Positions 1-5,714 of a DNA stretch of 9,789 nt are shown here, piece after piece (position 1 is the first letter of the stretch; every line of letters starts with the position of its first letter). A program made the position numbers and the translations under genes. The notes under the pieces were generated by a model. That model saw nothing but the letters and a program-made list of their open reading frames with translations. It was not told the DNA's origin and did no database searches. The stretch comes from DATJWY01 sp035500775 (GTDB lineage: Bacteria > Pseudomonadota > Alphaproteobacteria > Acetobacterales > Acetobacteraceae), in NCBI GenBank assembly GCA_035500775.1, contig DATJWY010000014.1:1-9789 (forward strand), read 5' to 3'.

Positions 1-343
1 TGAAGAACAGCGCGTAACCGAACCACTGCACGCCGGCCTGCAGGCCATACGACGCGGCCGCGGAGTTGTAGTAGCCGGCCGATCTGCCGCCTTGCAGCAG
101 CGTGCCCTCACCATAGGCGCCACCAAACAAGAATCCGGCCTTCACGATCTTGGGGAACACCAATACAGCGACCGCCTTCCCGTTCACCTTCCGTGCTGCA
201 GGGCTGCCGGCGAGTAACTTCCGCAGCGCAGTCGCGGCCGCCCGGTCTTCATCCGGATCGGTCTTCGGGGCGGCGGCGAAGGCGAGCGCCGTCGGCGCCA
301 GGGAGGCCAGACCGGCAACCAGGCCACGTCGCGTGAGAGACAT
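1..343 (-). CDS. SYLF/Ysc84-domain exported protein (5' part only)
   Basis: The visible 114 residues start MSLTRRGLVAGLASLAPTAL and continue into a conserved block containing VLVFPKIVKAGFLFGGAYGEG and then GYYNSAAASYGLQAGVQWFG. That block is the hallmark of the SYLF (Ysc84) lipid-binding domain found in many small proteobacterial exported proteins of about 190-220 residues, so roughly half is missing beyond the left edge. The N-terminus looks like a signal peptide with a twin-arginine start (R5-R6), a short hydrophobic stretch and likely cleavage near residues 22-24 (ALAFA region), so the protein is probably periplasmic or membrane-associated; some family members bind phosphoinositides, but the bacterial role is unclear. 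The ATG at 341-343 is preceded by AGGAG about eight bases upstream, which fixes the start. It is transcribed away from the acyl-CoA synthetase. Family assignment is confident; function is not. Confidence 0.85.
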   Translation of the reverse strand, partial: MSLTRRGLVAGLASLAPTALAFAAAPKTDPDEDRAAATALRKLLAGSPAARKVNGKAVAVLVFPKIVKAGFLFGGAYGEGTLLQGGRSAGYYNSAAASYGLQAGVQWFGYALFF

Positions 344-395
344 CGGGTATCTCCTGGTGGAGCCGGAATCGTAGCGAGCAACCCGCCGCTACGGC

Positions 396-588
396 TGTCA
401 CTATGGCTTGATGGCTTGGCCGCCCCGGGTGGCCGATGACCACCGGCCCGCTCTCGGTGAGGCCGATGAACGATGAGATGGAGGGGGTCGTGGCGCTGGC
501 GGTCGGAATCACGCGTTTGTCGCGGTCGTCGTCGTAGATGACGAGGTCGCCGCTTCGTTCTGTTAGCGGTCCGGTTCGAGCCGACGGC
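396..588 (-). pseudogene. Possible frameshifted remnant of an Hsp70/DnaK-family ATPase N-terminus
   Basis: Read on the minus strand, codons from 548 down to 396 give DLVIYDDDRDKR followed by VIPTASATTPSISSFI and later VVIGHPGRPSHQAIVT. This follows the order of the DnaK N-terminus after its first phosphate loop: a short beta strand ending in D, then a V(I/L)-x-N-x-x-G-x-x-TTPS block, then (L/V)VG-x-P-A-x-x-QA. In another frame just upstream (from 588) stands AVGSNRTANR, which resembles a damaged AVGIDLGTANS phosphate loop one residue short, so a frameshift would separate the two pieces. Nothing of the remaining ~500 residues of an Hsp70 is present; the SYLF gene begins 53 bases further on. 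The match is by eye over about 50 residues and could be chance. Confidence 0.38.
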
Positions 589-685
589 GCGGGCGATCGC
601 GCGCCGGGTAAAGCAGGCCGATCGCGACGAGGGTGCTGGTTCCGGCGGTCCGGGGGGGTGGGCATACAACCGAAACCCGGTTTAT

Positions 686-702
686 CCTCCCCTCCGGGGA
701 GG
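686..702 (+). promoter_or_regulatory. Hairpin enclosing the ribosome binding site of the acyl-CoA synthetase
   Basis: CCTCCCC (686-692) pairs perfectly with GGGGAGG (696-702) across the three-base loop TCC. The right arm is the Shine-Dalgarno sequence of the synthetase: it ends seven bases before the ATG at 710 but only one base before the in-frame ATG at 704, which favours 710 as the start. In mRNA the stem would bury the binding site, suggesting weak or conditional translation. The pairing is seen directly; regulation is inference. Confidence 0.5.
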
Positions 703-709
703 GATGGCC

Positions 710-2377
710 ATGAACGCATTACAAGCAGCAGCCAGCCAGCTTTATTCTTTCGGTCTCGAAAAAAACGCGGCGAATTTCGCCCAACTCACTCCGCTGACCT
801 ATCTCGCGCGGTCGGCCACGGTGTTCCCGGACCGGGTCGCCATCATTCACGGCGACCGGCGGATCACCTGGGCACAGACCTACGAGCGCTGCCGCCGCCT
901 TGCCTCGGCGCTGCGCCGGCGTGGTGTGGGGCACGGCACCACCGTCGCCGTTCTCGTCCCCAATACCCCGGCGATGGTCGAGGCGCATTTCGGCGTGCCG
1001 ATGGCCGGCGCGGTGCTGAACACGCTCAACATCCGGCTGGACGCGGAGGCGATCGCCTTCCAGCTCACCCATGGCGAGGCACGGGTGCTGCTCGTGGACC
1101 GCGAGTTCGGCAAGCTCGCCGCCCGCGCCCTTGACCTGCTGGAGCCGGCGCGGCGTCCCTTCGTCATCAGCATCGATGACGCGGAGGCGCCGCAGGACGT
1201 GCCGCTGTTCGGTGAGATCGAATACGAGGCGCTCCTCGCCGAGGGCGATCCCGCCTTCGTCTGGGCGCCGCCCGCCGATGAGTGGGACGCGATCGCGCTC
1301 AACTACACGTCCGGCACCACCGGCAACCCGAAGGGTGTTGTCTATCACCATCGCGGCGCGGCGCTGAACGCGGTGAACAACCTGACCGTCTGGGGGATGC
1401 CGAGGCATTCGGTCTATCTCTGGACGTTGCCGATGTTCCATTGCAACGGCTGGTGCTTCCCCTGGACCGTGGCGGCGAATGCCGGGGTGAATGTGTGCCT
1501 CCGGCGGGTGGAGGCCGGGCGTATCCTGGAGCTGATCCGCGCCCACGGCGTCACCCATTTCTGCGGCGCCCCGGTCGTTTACTCGATGATCGTCAACGCG
1601 CCGCCGGAGATGCAGCAGGGGAGCACGCACAAGGTCCAGGGCCTCGTCGCCGGGGCGGCGCCGCCGGCGACGGTGATCGAGGGGATGGAGCGGCTCGGCT
1701 TCGAGATCACCCATGTGTTCGGCCTGACCGAGACCTATGGTCCCGCCGCATCCTGCGAGAAGCAGGAGGCCTGGAAAGACAAGCCGCTCGCCGAGCGCGC
1801 GGTGCTGAACGCCCGTCAGGGCGTGACCGGCTTGTTGCAGGAGCGGATGGAGGTGCTCGATCCGGAAACCCTGGAACCGGTGCCGCACGATGGCGAAACC
1901 ATCGGCGAGATCATGTTCCGCGGCAACATCACCATGAAGGGCTACCTGAAGAACCCGACCGCGACCGAGGAGGCTTTCGCCGGCGGCTGGTTCCACTCGG
2001 GTGACCTTGCGGTGGTGGAGCCGGACGGTTACGTCCGGATCAAGGACCGTTCGAAGGACGTCATCATCTCCGGCGGCGAGAACATCTCGTCGATCGAGGT
2101 CGAGGACGTGCTGCACCGCCATCCGGCGGTGGAGGCGGCGGCGGTCGTCGCCAAGCCGGATGAGCGATGGGGCGAGGTGCCCTGCGCCTTCGTTCAGATC
2201 AAGCCGGACGCGGAAGCGACCGTTGAAGAGATCAGAACGTTCTGTCAGGAGCACATGGCACGCTATAAGGTGCCGAAACTGGTGGTATTCGGGACCATTC
2301 CCCGCACATCCACCGGCAAGGTTCAAAAATACATGCTGCGCAAGATGGCGCAGGATGCCAAGGAGATAACGTCGTGA
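710..2377 (+). CDS. Acyl-CoA synthetase, DmdB-like (AMP-forming)
   Basis: A 555-residue member of the acyl-adenylate-forming superfamily, which activates a carboxylic acid with ATP and CoA to acyl-CoA, AMP and pyrophosphate in the cytoplasm. Visible motifs in order: ATP-binding loop YTSGTTGNPKGV (about 199-210), the PMFHCNGWCFPW segment typical of the DmdB/medium-chain group (about 240), FGLTE (337-341), HSGDL (429-433), KDRSKDVIISGGENIS (about 444-459) and the catalytic lysine in PRTSTGK (K537). The start at ATG 710 is preferred over ATG 704 because of ribosome-binding-site spacing. The stop overlaps the next gene's GTG, so the two are translationally coupled. DmdB enzymes activate 3-methylmercaptopropionate, but close relatives use short- and medium-chain fatty acids, so the substrate is open. 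Long antisense reading frames across it are composition artefacts. Confidence 0.93.
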   Translation: MNALQAAASQLYSFGLEKNAANFAQLTPLTYLARSATVFPDRVAIIHGDRRITWAQTYERCRRLASALRRRGVGHGTTVAVLVPNTPAMVEAHFGVPMAGAVLNTLNIRLDAEAIAFQLTHGEARVLLVDREFGKLAARALDLLEPARRPFVISIDDAEAPQDVPLFGEIEYEALLAEGDPAFVWAPPADEWDAIALNYTSGTTGNPKGVVYHHRGAALNAVNNLTVWGMPRHSVYLWTLPMFHCNGWCFPWTVAANAGVNVCLRRVEAGRILELIRAHGVTHFCGAPVVYSMIVNAPPEMQQGSTHKVQGLVAGAAPPATVIEGMERLGFEITHVFGLTETYGPAASCEKQEAWKDKPLAERAVLNARQGVTGLLQERMEVLDPETLEPVPHDGETIGEIMFRGNITMKGYLKNPTATEEAFAGGWFHSGDLAVVEPDGYVRIKDRSKDVIISGGENISSIEVEDVLHRHPAVEAAAVVAKPDERWGEVPCAFVQIKPDAEATVEEIRTFCQEHMARYKVPKLVVFGTIPRTSTGKVQKYMLRKMAQDAKEITS

Positions 2378-4164
2378 CTTATACTGCGCCATTGGCTGAC
2401 ATGCGGTTTGTGTTGAACCACCTGGCCGATCTGCCGGGGATCGCCACCCTGCCGGGCTGCGAGGAAGCCGAACCGGAGGTGGCGGACGCCATTCTGACCG
2501 AGGCCGGCCGCTTCGCCGCCGAGGTGCTGGCGCCGCTCAACCCGGTCGGCGACAAGGAAGGCAATCGCTGGGACAACGGCGTGGTGACCACGGCGCCGGG
2601 CTTCCGCGATGCCTATCACGCCTTCCGCGAGGCGGGCTGGCAGGCAATGCCGGCGCCGGCGGAGTTCGGCGGCCAGGGCATGCCGGCGCTCGTCTCCACG
2701 GCCGTCGGGGAGATGTGGAAGTCCGCGAACCACGCCTTCTCGCTCTGCCAGATGCTGACCATCGGCGCGGCGGAGGCGATCGCCAATCACGCCTCGGACG
2801 AGCTGAAGCAGCGTTATCTGCCGAAGATGATCGCCGGCGAGTGGACCGGCACCATGAACCTGACCGAGCCGCAGGCCGGGTCCGACCTCGCCGCCGTGCG
2901 CACCCGCGCCGAGCCGGATGGCGACCGCTACCGTATCTTCGGCACCAAGATCTTCATCACCTGGGGCGAGCATGATTTCACCCCGAACATCATCCACCTG
3001 GTGCTCGCCCGCCTGCCGGACGCGCCGCCGGGCACGCGCGGCATCTCGCTGTTCGTGGTGCCGAAATTCCTGGTCAACGAGGATGGCAGCCTCGGCGAGC
3101 GCAACGACCTGATCTGCGCCTCGATCGAGCACAAGCTCGGCATCCATGCCTCGCCCACCGCCGTGATGTCCTACGGCGATAACGAAGGCGCGATCGGCTA
3201 CCTGGTCGGCGAGAAGAATCGCGGCCTGGAATACATGTTCACGATGATGAACATCGCCCGCCTGAATGTCGGGCTGGAAGGCGTGGGGCTGTCCGAGGCC
3301 GCTTATCAGCACGCGCTCGCCTATGCCCGCATGCGCGTGCAGGGCAAGCCGATCGGCGGCGACAAGCCGGCGGCGATTATCCATCACCCGGATGTGCGGC
3401 GCCTGCTGCTCGACATGAAGGCGCGCACCGAGGCGATGCGGGCGCTTGCCTACTACGCCGCCGGCTGCATCGACCGCGCGAATCATCATCCGGACCCGGC
3501 GGAACGCGCGCGCCAGCAGGGCCGCGTCGATCTGCTGATCCCGGTGGTGAAGGGCTGGAGCACGGAGAACGCCATCGGCATCACCTCGGCCGGCGTCCAG
3601 GTGCATGGCGGCATGGGCTTCATCGAGGAGACCGGCGCCGCGCAGTATTTCCGCGATGCCCGCATCACCACGATCTACGAGGGCACGACCGCCATCCAGG
3701 CGAACGACCTGATCGGCCGCAAGATCGCGCGCGACAAGGGCGTGAACGTCAGCGCGCTGATCAGCGAGATCAAGGACGAGGTGACGGCGCTGCGCGACTC
3801 GGGCGATGCCGGTCTCGCCGCGATCGGCGGCGCGCTGGAGCGCGGCCTCGCCGCGTTCGAACAGGCCACGGGTTGGGTGCTGGAGAATTACGACAGCCGC
3901 CCGCGTGAGGCCGCGGTGGGCGCGGTGCCGTTCCTGATGCTCTCCGGCGTCGTCATCGGCGGCTGGCTGATGGGGCGGTCGGCGCGCATTGCCGCCGCGC
4001 TGAAGGCTCAGGGGGCGGAGAACGCCGATTTCCTCACCGCCAAGCTGGCGACGGTGCGCTTCTATGCCGACCACATCCTGAACACGGCCGGTGGGCTGCG
4101 CGACGAGGTGATCGGCGGCGGTGAATCCGCCCTCGCCCTCGATGAGGCGGTGCTGTTCGGCTGA
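2374..4164 (+). CDS. Acyl-CoA dehydrogenase with C-terminal extension, DmdC-like
   Basis: A 596-residue FAD-dependent acyl-CoA dehydrogenase that introduces the alpha,beta double bond into an acyl-CoA and passes electrons to ETF. It opens with MTYTAPLADMRFVLNHLADL, typical of the DmdC group. Then come the substrate/FAD signature TMNLTEPQAGSDL (about 160-172), KIFITWGEHD, GGMGFIEETG and the catalytic base in IYEGTTAIQANDL (glutamate near residue 436). Residues from about 470 form the C-terminal domain that makes this class about 200 residues longer than short-chain dehydrogenases. Translation starts at GTG 2374, sharing GTGA with the synthetase stop; AAGGAG at 2360-2365 gives a good binding site. 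DmdC oxidises 3-methylmercaptopropionyl-CoA, but general short/medium-chain acyl-CoA oxidation is equally possible since no DmdA or DmdD homologue is in view. Confidence 0.93.
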   Translation: MTYTAPLADMRFVLNHLADLPGIATLPGCEEAEPEVADAILTEAGRFAAEVLAPLNPVGDKEGNRWDNGVVTTAPGFRDAYHAFREAGWQAMPAPAEFGGQGMPALVSTAVGEMWKSANHAFSLCQMLTIGAAEAIANHASDELKQRYLPKMIAGEWTGTMNLTEPQAGSDLAAVRTRAEPDGDRYRIFGTKIFITWGEHDFTPNIIHLVLARLPDAPPGTRGISLFVVPKFLVNEDGSLGERNDLICASIEHKLGIHASPTAVMSYGDNEGAIGYLVGEKNRGLEYMFTMMNIARLNVGLEGVGLSEAAYQHALAYARMRVQGKPIGGDKPAAIIHHPDVRRLLLDMKARTEAMRALAYYAAGCIDRANHHPDPAERARQQGRVDLLIPVVKGWSTENAIGITSAGVQVHGGMGFIEETGAAQYFRDARITTIYEGTTAIQANDLIGRKIARDKGVNVSALISEIKDEVTALRDSGDAGLAAIGGALERGLAAFEQATGWVLENYDSRPREAAVGAVPFLMLSGVVIGGWLMGRSARIAAALKAQGAENADFLTAKLATVRFYADHILNTAGGLRDEVIGGGESALALDEAVLFG

Positions 4165-4200
4165 ACTTCGGTAAAGGGGGCGGGCCGTACGGTCCCGGAT

Positions 4201-4280
4201 AAGGCCAGGGGCTTTGCCCCTGGACCCCACTGGGGCCTTGAGGCCCCAGGCCCCCAATACTTAGAGCCCGATCACTTGAG
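4201..4280 (+). repeat. Dispersed palindromic repeat, copy A (left half only)
   Basis: This matches the left half of the full copy at 6983-7109. It has hairpin 1, CCAGGGGC-TTT-GCCCCTGG (4205-4223), then hairpin 2, TGGGGCC-TTGA-GGCCCCA (4231-4248), then a C-run. The following CCCGATCACTTGAG (4267-4280) resembles the centre of the full copy but is displaced by about a dozen extra bases. The right half, with the CCAAAGGC hairpin and closing inverted repeat, is absent. It begins 36 bases after the dehydrogenase stop and could act as a transcription terminator, though there is no T-run. Confidence 0.8.
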
Positions 4281-4327
4281 GCGGACAGCCGGAAAGCGTG
4301 AATCGCGCTCTCAAGACAAGGCACTGG

Positions 4328-4364
4328 ACCATGATCGCATCAGTCAAGCTGATCCGATCATGGT
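4328..4364. repeat. 16-bp inverted repeat with five-base loop
   Basis: The arm ACCATGATCGCATCAG (4328-4343) pairs with CTGATCCGATCATGGT (4349-4364) at 15 of 16 positions around the loop TCAAG. Flanking GCACTGG and CTGGAGTGC extend the symmetry imperfectly. Similar GATCATG-rich palindromes are common as dispersed intergenic repeats in alphaproteobacteria, so this is probably a member of another repeat family; that is recollection, and no second copy is in this window. No T-run follows, so a simple terminator is not favoured. Confidence 0.6.
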
Positions 4365-4432
4365 CTGGAGTGCGATTTCCGTGATCCAACGGCCGCCTTT
4401 CGGCTGTAAATCGTCGGAGGATATCGACATCT

Positions 4433-4477
4433 ATGGTCCATGCTGAGCATGGACTGGGCCACGCCACTTGGGGATAA
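4433..4477 (+). CDS. Possible 14-residue leader peptide ahead of the thioesterase
   Basis: ATG at 4433 opens MVHAEHGLGHATWG and stops at TAA 4475-4477, two bases before the thioesterase ATG. GGAGG at 4416-4420 lies 12 bases upstream of the ATG, a little far but usable. The thioesterase has only a weak site of its own (GGGG, six bases before its ATG), so the small frame could feed ribosomes to it by termination-reinitiation. The hairpin 4436-4454 lies inside it. Such a short frame can arise by chance; the spacing and the better upstream binding site are the only support. Confidence 0.22.
   Translation: MVHAEHGLGHATWG
4436..4454 (+). promoter_or_regulatory. Perfect 8-bp hairpin just upstream of the thioesterase
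   Basis: GTCCATGC (4436-4443) pairs perfectly with GCATGGAC (4447-4454) around the loop TGA, ending 25 bases before the thioesterase start. It may be a dyad operator or a leader RNA hairpin; a stem this size occasionally occurs by chance. Confidence 0.35.
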
Positions 4478-4479
4478 CG

Positions 4480-4980
4480 ATGACCGACTCACGCCGACTC
4501 GAAATGACTGTGCTGATGACACCCGACATGGCCAACTTCAGTGGCAAGGTGCACGGCGGTGCGCTCCTCAACCTGCTTGACCGGGTCGCTTTCTCCTGTG
4601 CCTCACGCTATTCGGGTCGATATGTCGTCACGCTTTCGGTCGACCAGGTTACGTTCAAGGAACCCATCCAGGTCGGCGAGTTGGTGACGTTCCGCGCCAG
4701 CGTGAACCACAGCGGACGTACGTCGATGGAAGTCGGCATCCGCGTGGAGGCCGAGAACATCCGCACCGGCACGAGACGCCATACAAATTCCTGCTATTTC
4801 ACGATGGTTGCCGTCGACGACACCGGGCATCCGTGTCCCGTCCCGGCAGTCACCCCGCAAACGCCACTCGATCAGCGTCGCTACCGTGCCGCCGAATTGC
4901 GCCGTGAGCTGCGGCGGGAGATTGCGGAACGGCTGGAAAAGGTTGCGGACACAGCCGCTGACGCGGGATCGCCAGGTTAA
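4480..4980 (+). CDS. Acyl-CoA thioesterase, hotdog fold (YciA/ACOT type)
   Basis: A 166-residue cytoplasmic thioesterase of the hotdog superfamily, hydrolysing acyl-CoA to free acid and CoA. The N-terminal half shows the family pattern: MTPDMANFSGKVHGGALLNLLD (residues 13-34), with N19, the H25-G26-G27 turn and catalytic-position aspartate D34 on the long helix, then VVTLSVDQVTF and FRASVNHSGRTSMEVGIRVEAE, the second pair of core strands. Residues from about 130 are a charged helical tail rich in arginine and glutamate. ATG 4480 is chosen over an in-frame TTG at 4468 because homology starts just after it. Codons are less G/C-biased than in the neighbours: about a quarter of the first 70 end in A or T. 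It follows a repeat-rich gap and is convergent with the RNA methyltransferase, 31 bases away. Substrate chain length cannot be read from sequence. Confidence 0.88.
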   Translation: MTDSRRLEMTVLMTPDMANFSGKVHGGALLNLLDRVAFSCASRYSGRYVVTLSVDQVTFKEPIQVGELVTFRASVNHSGRTSMEVGIRVEAENIRTGTRRHTNSCYFTMVAVDDTGHPCPVPAVTPQTPLDQRRYRAAELRRELRREIAERLEKVADTAADAGSPG

Positions 4981-5011
4981 TTGCCCCTCGTCGGGACGGA
5001 GCCCTGGCCTT

Positions 5012-5575
5012 CTACCGCTTCCAATCCGGCACGGTCCGCCGAAACACCGGGTGGCCATGTCCCCCGGTCGGTTCAAGCGGCGTATCCGGCCCACCGGCGG
5101 CGACCGGCCGCTCGGCGAAGCGCCCGTGCTGCAACAACCGATCATAGAGCACCAGCGCCCCGGCCACCGAGAGGTTGAGGGCGAAGCGCGTCGGGATGCG
5201 CACGACGTGGCGGCAGCGCGCCAGCATCTCCGGGGAGAGGCCGGAGCGTTCCGGCCCGAGCACATAGGCGGCGTTCAGCGGGTGCCGGAAGCTCGGCAGG
5301 TCCACCGCTTCGTCCAGCAATTCGATCCCGACCAGGGCGCATTCGCGCGGCAACTGGATCGCCTCCACCGAGGGGAAGCGCCAGAACGGCACGTGGGCGG
5401 GCGTGTCGGCGGTGTCGGCGGAGCGGCCGGCCCGTGCGTCCCAGCCGGCGCCGACGGAGAAGCAGAAGGCGGCGTCGAACGCATGCGCCGTGCGCAGCAG
5501 CGCGCCCATATTGGCGGATTTGGAGATGCCTTCGGCGCCGATGCCGAAATAGCCGCGGGTTTTGGCGGGATGCAT
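5012..5575 (-). CDS. TrmH/SpoU-family RNA 2'-O-methyltransferase
   Basis: A 187-residue SPOUT-class enzyme, expected to transfer a methyl group from S-adenosylmethionine to a ribose 2'-OH of tRNA or rRNA. The three SpoU motifs are present: motif 1 around ANMGALLRTAHAF (N22, R28), motif 2 YVLGPERSGLS (104-114, with E109) and motif 3 NLSVAGALVLYDR (134-146), which form the trefoil knot binding the cofactor. There is no extra N-terminal RNA-binding domain, so it is a minimal catalytic unit of about TrmL size. ATG 5575 is preferred; a GTG at 5617 would add 14 residues not matching the family, whose members start just before the RGYFGIG motif. No good Shine-Dalgarno sequence is visible. It is divergent from the next methyltransferase gene. 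The exact target nucleotide is unknown. Confidence 0.9.
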   Translation of the reverse strand: MHPAKTRGYFGIGAEGISKSANMGALLRTAHAFDAAFCFSVGAGWDARAGRSADTADTPAHVPFWRFPSVEAIQLPRECALVGIELLDEAVDLPSFRHPLNAAYVLGPERSGLSPEMLARCRHVVRIPTRFALNLSVAGALVLYDRLLQHGRFAERPVAAGGPDTPLEPTGGHGHPVFRRTVPDWKR

Positions 5576-5714
5576 GGTTCCGTGGGCGCTCCAGGCTGTG
5601 GGGTGGCGGGGAAGCACGTCCGACCCCGCCGGATCAAGCCCCCGGCGGCGCTTCCGGCCAGACCTGCCGGCGCGGCGGTTTTCATCCGGGCCGCAGCTGC
5701 TTTATCCGTTGCGC
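5576..5714. promoter_or_regulatory. Divergent promoter region between two methyltransferase genes
   Basis: These 139 bases separate the starts of the divergent RNA methyltransferase and SAM-dependent methyltransferase genes and must serve both if they are expressed from here. I see no clear -35/-10 pair and no strong Shine-Dalgarno site for either gene. The region is called from gene orientation alone. Confidence 0.35.

Larger units (their letters stand above)
344..709. other. Intergenic gap between divergent SYLF and acyl-CoA synthetase genes
   Basis: This 366-base stretch separates two divergently transcribed genes and should hold promoters for both, but I see no convincing -35/-10 pair. 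It contains a possible decayed Hsp70 fragment on the minus strand (396-588, listed separately), a repeated CGATCGCG at 594-601 and 619-626, a short palindrome AAACC-C-GGTTT at 673-683, and a hairpin over the synthetase ribosome binding site (686-702, listed separately). The palindrome could be an operator, but at this length it could be chance. No intact gene is supported here. Confidence 0.5.
4165..4479. other. Repeat-rich intergenic gap
   Basis: These 315 bases between the dehydrogenase and the thioesterase hold a partial copy of the dispersed palindromic repeat (4201-4280), an unrelated long inverted repeat (4328-4364), a small GCCG-CCTTT-CGGC hairpin near 4392-4405, a GGAGG at 4416-4420, a possible 14-codon ORF (4433-4477) and a hairpin just before the thioesterase (4436-4454). 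A 68-codon minus-strand reading frame at 4261-4467 looks like a by-product of the inverted repeats and is not called. Confidence 0.6.

Noticed and set aside
249..719. Intact 156-residue minus-strand protein covering the gap between SYLF and synthetase genes
   Set aside because: Only the central ~50 residues look like anything known; the ends overlap neighbouring genes or are low-complexity, so a relic is more likely than a working gene.
719..2392. 557-codon open frame on the minus strand opposite the acyl-CoA synthetase
   Set aside because: It is opposite a gene with full family motifs; its translation is rich in R, H, G and L with no recognisable domain, as expected for an antisense frame in high-GC DNA.
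2323..4257. 644-codon open frame on the minus strand opposite the acyl-CoA dehydrogenase
   Set aside because: Same reasoning: it spans a clear dehydrogenase gene and a repeat, has low-complexity composition and no motif.
4261..4467. 68-codon minus-strand frame in the gap before the thioesterase
   Set aside because: It runs across the 16-bp inverted repeat and the leader hairpin, has no binding site at its start and no recognisable motif.
5562..5714. 51-residue N-terminal extension of the SAM-dependent methyltransferase
   Set aside because: The extra residues are low-complexity and would overlap the start of the divergent RNA methyltransferase; conserved sequence begins after ATG 5715.
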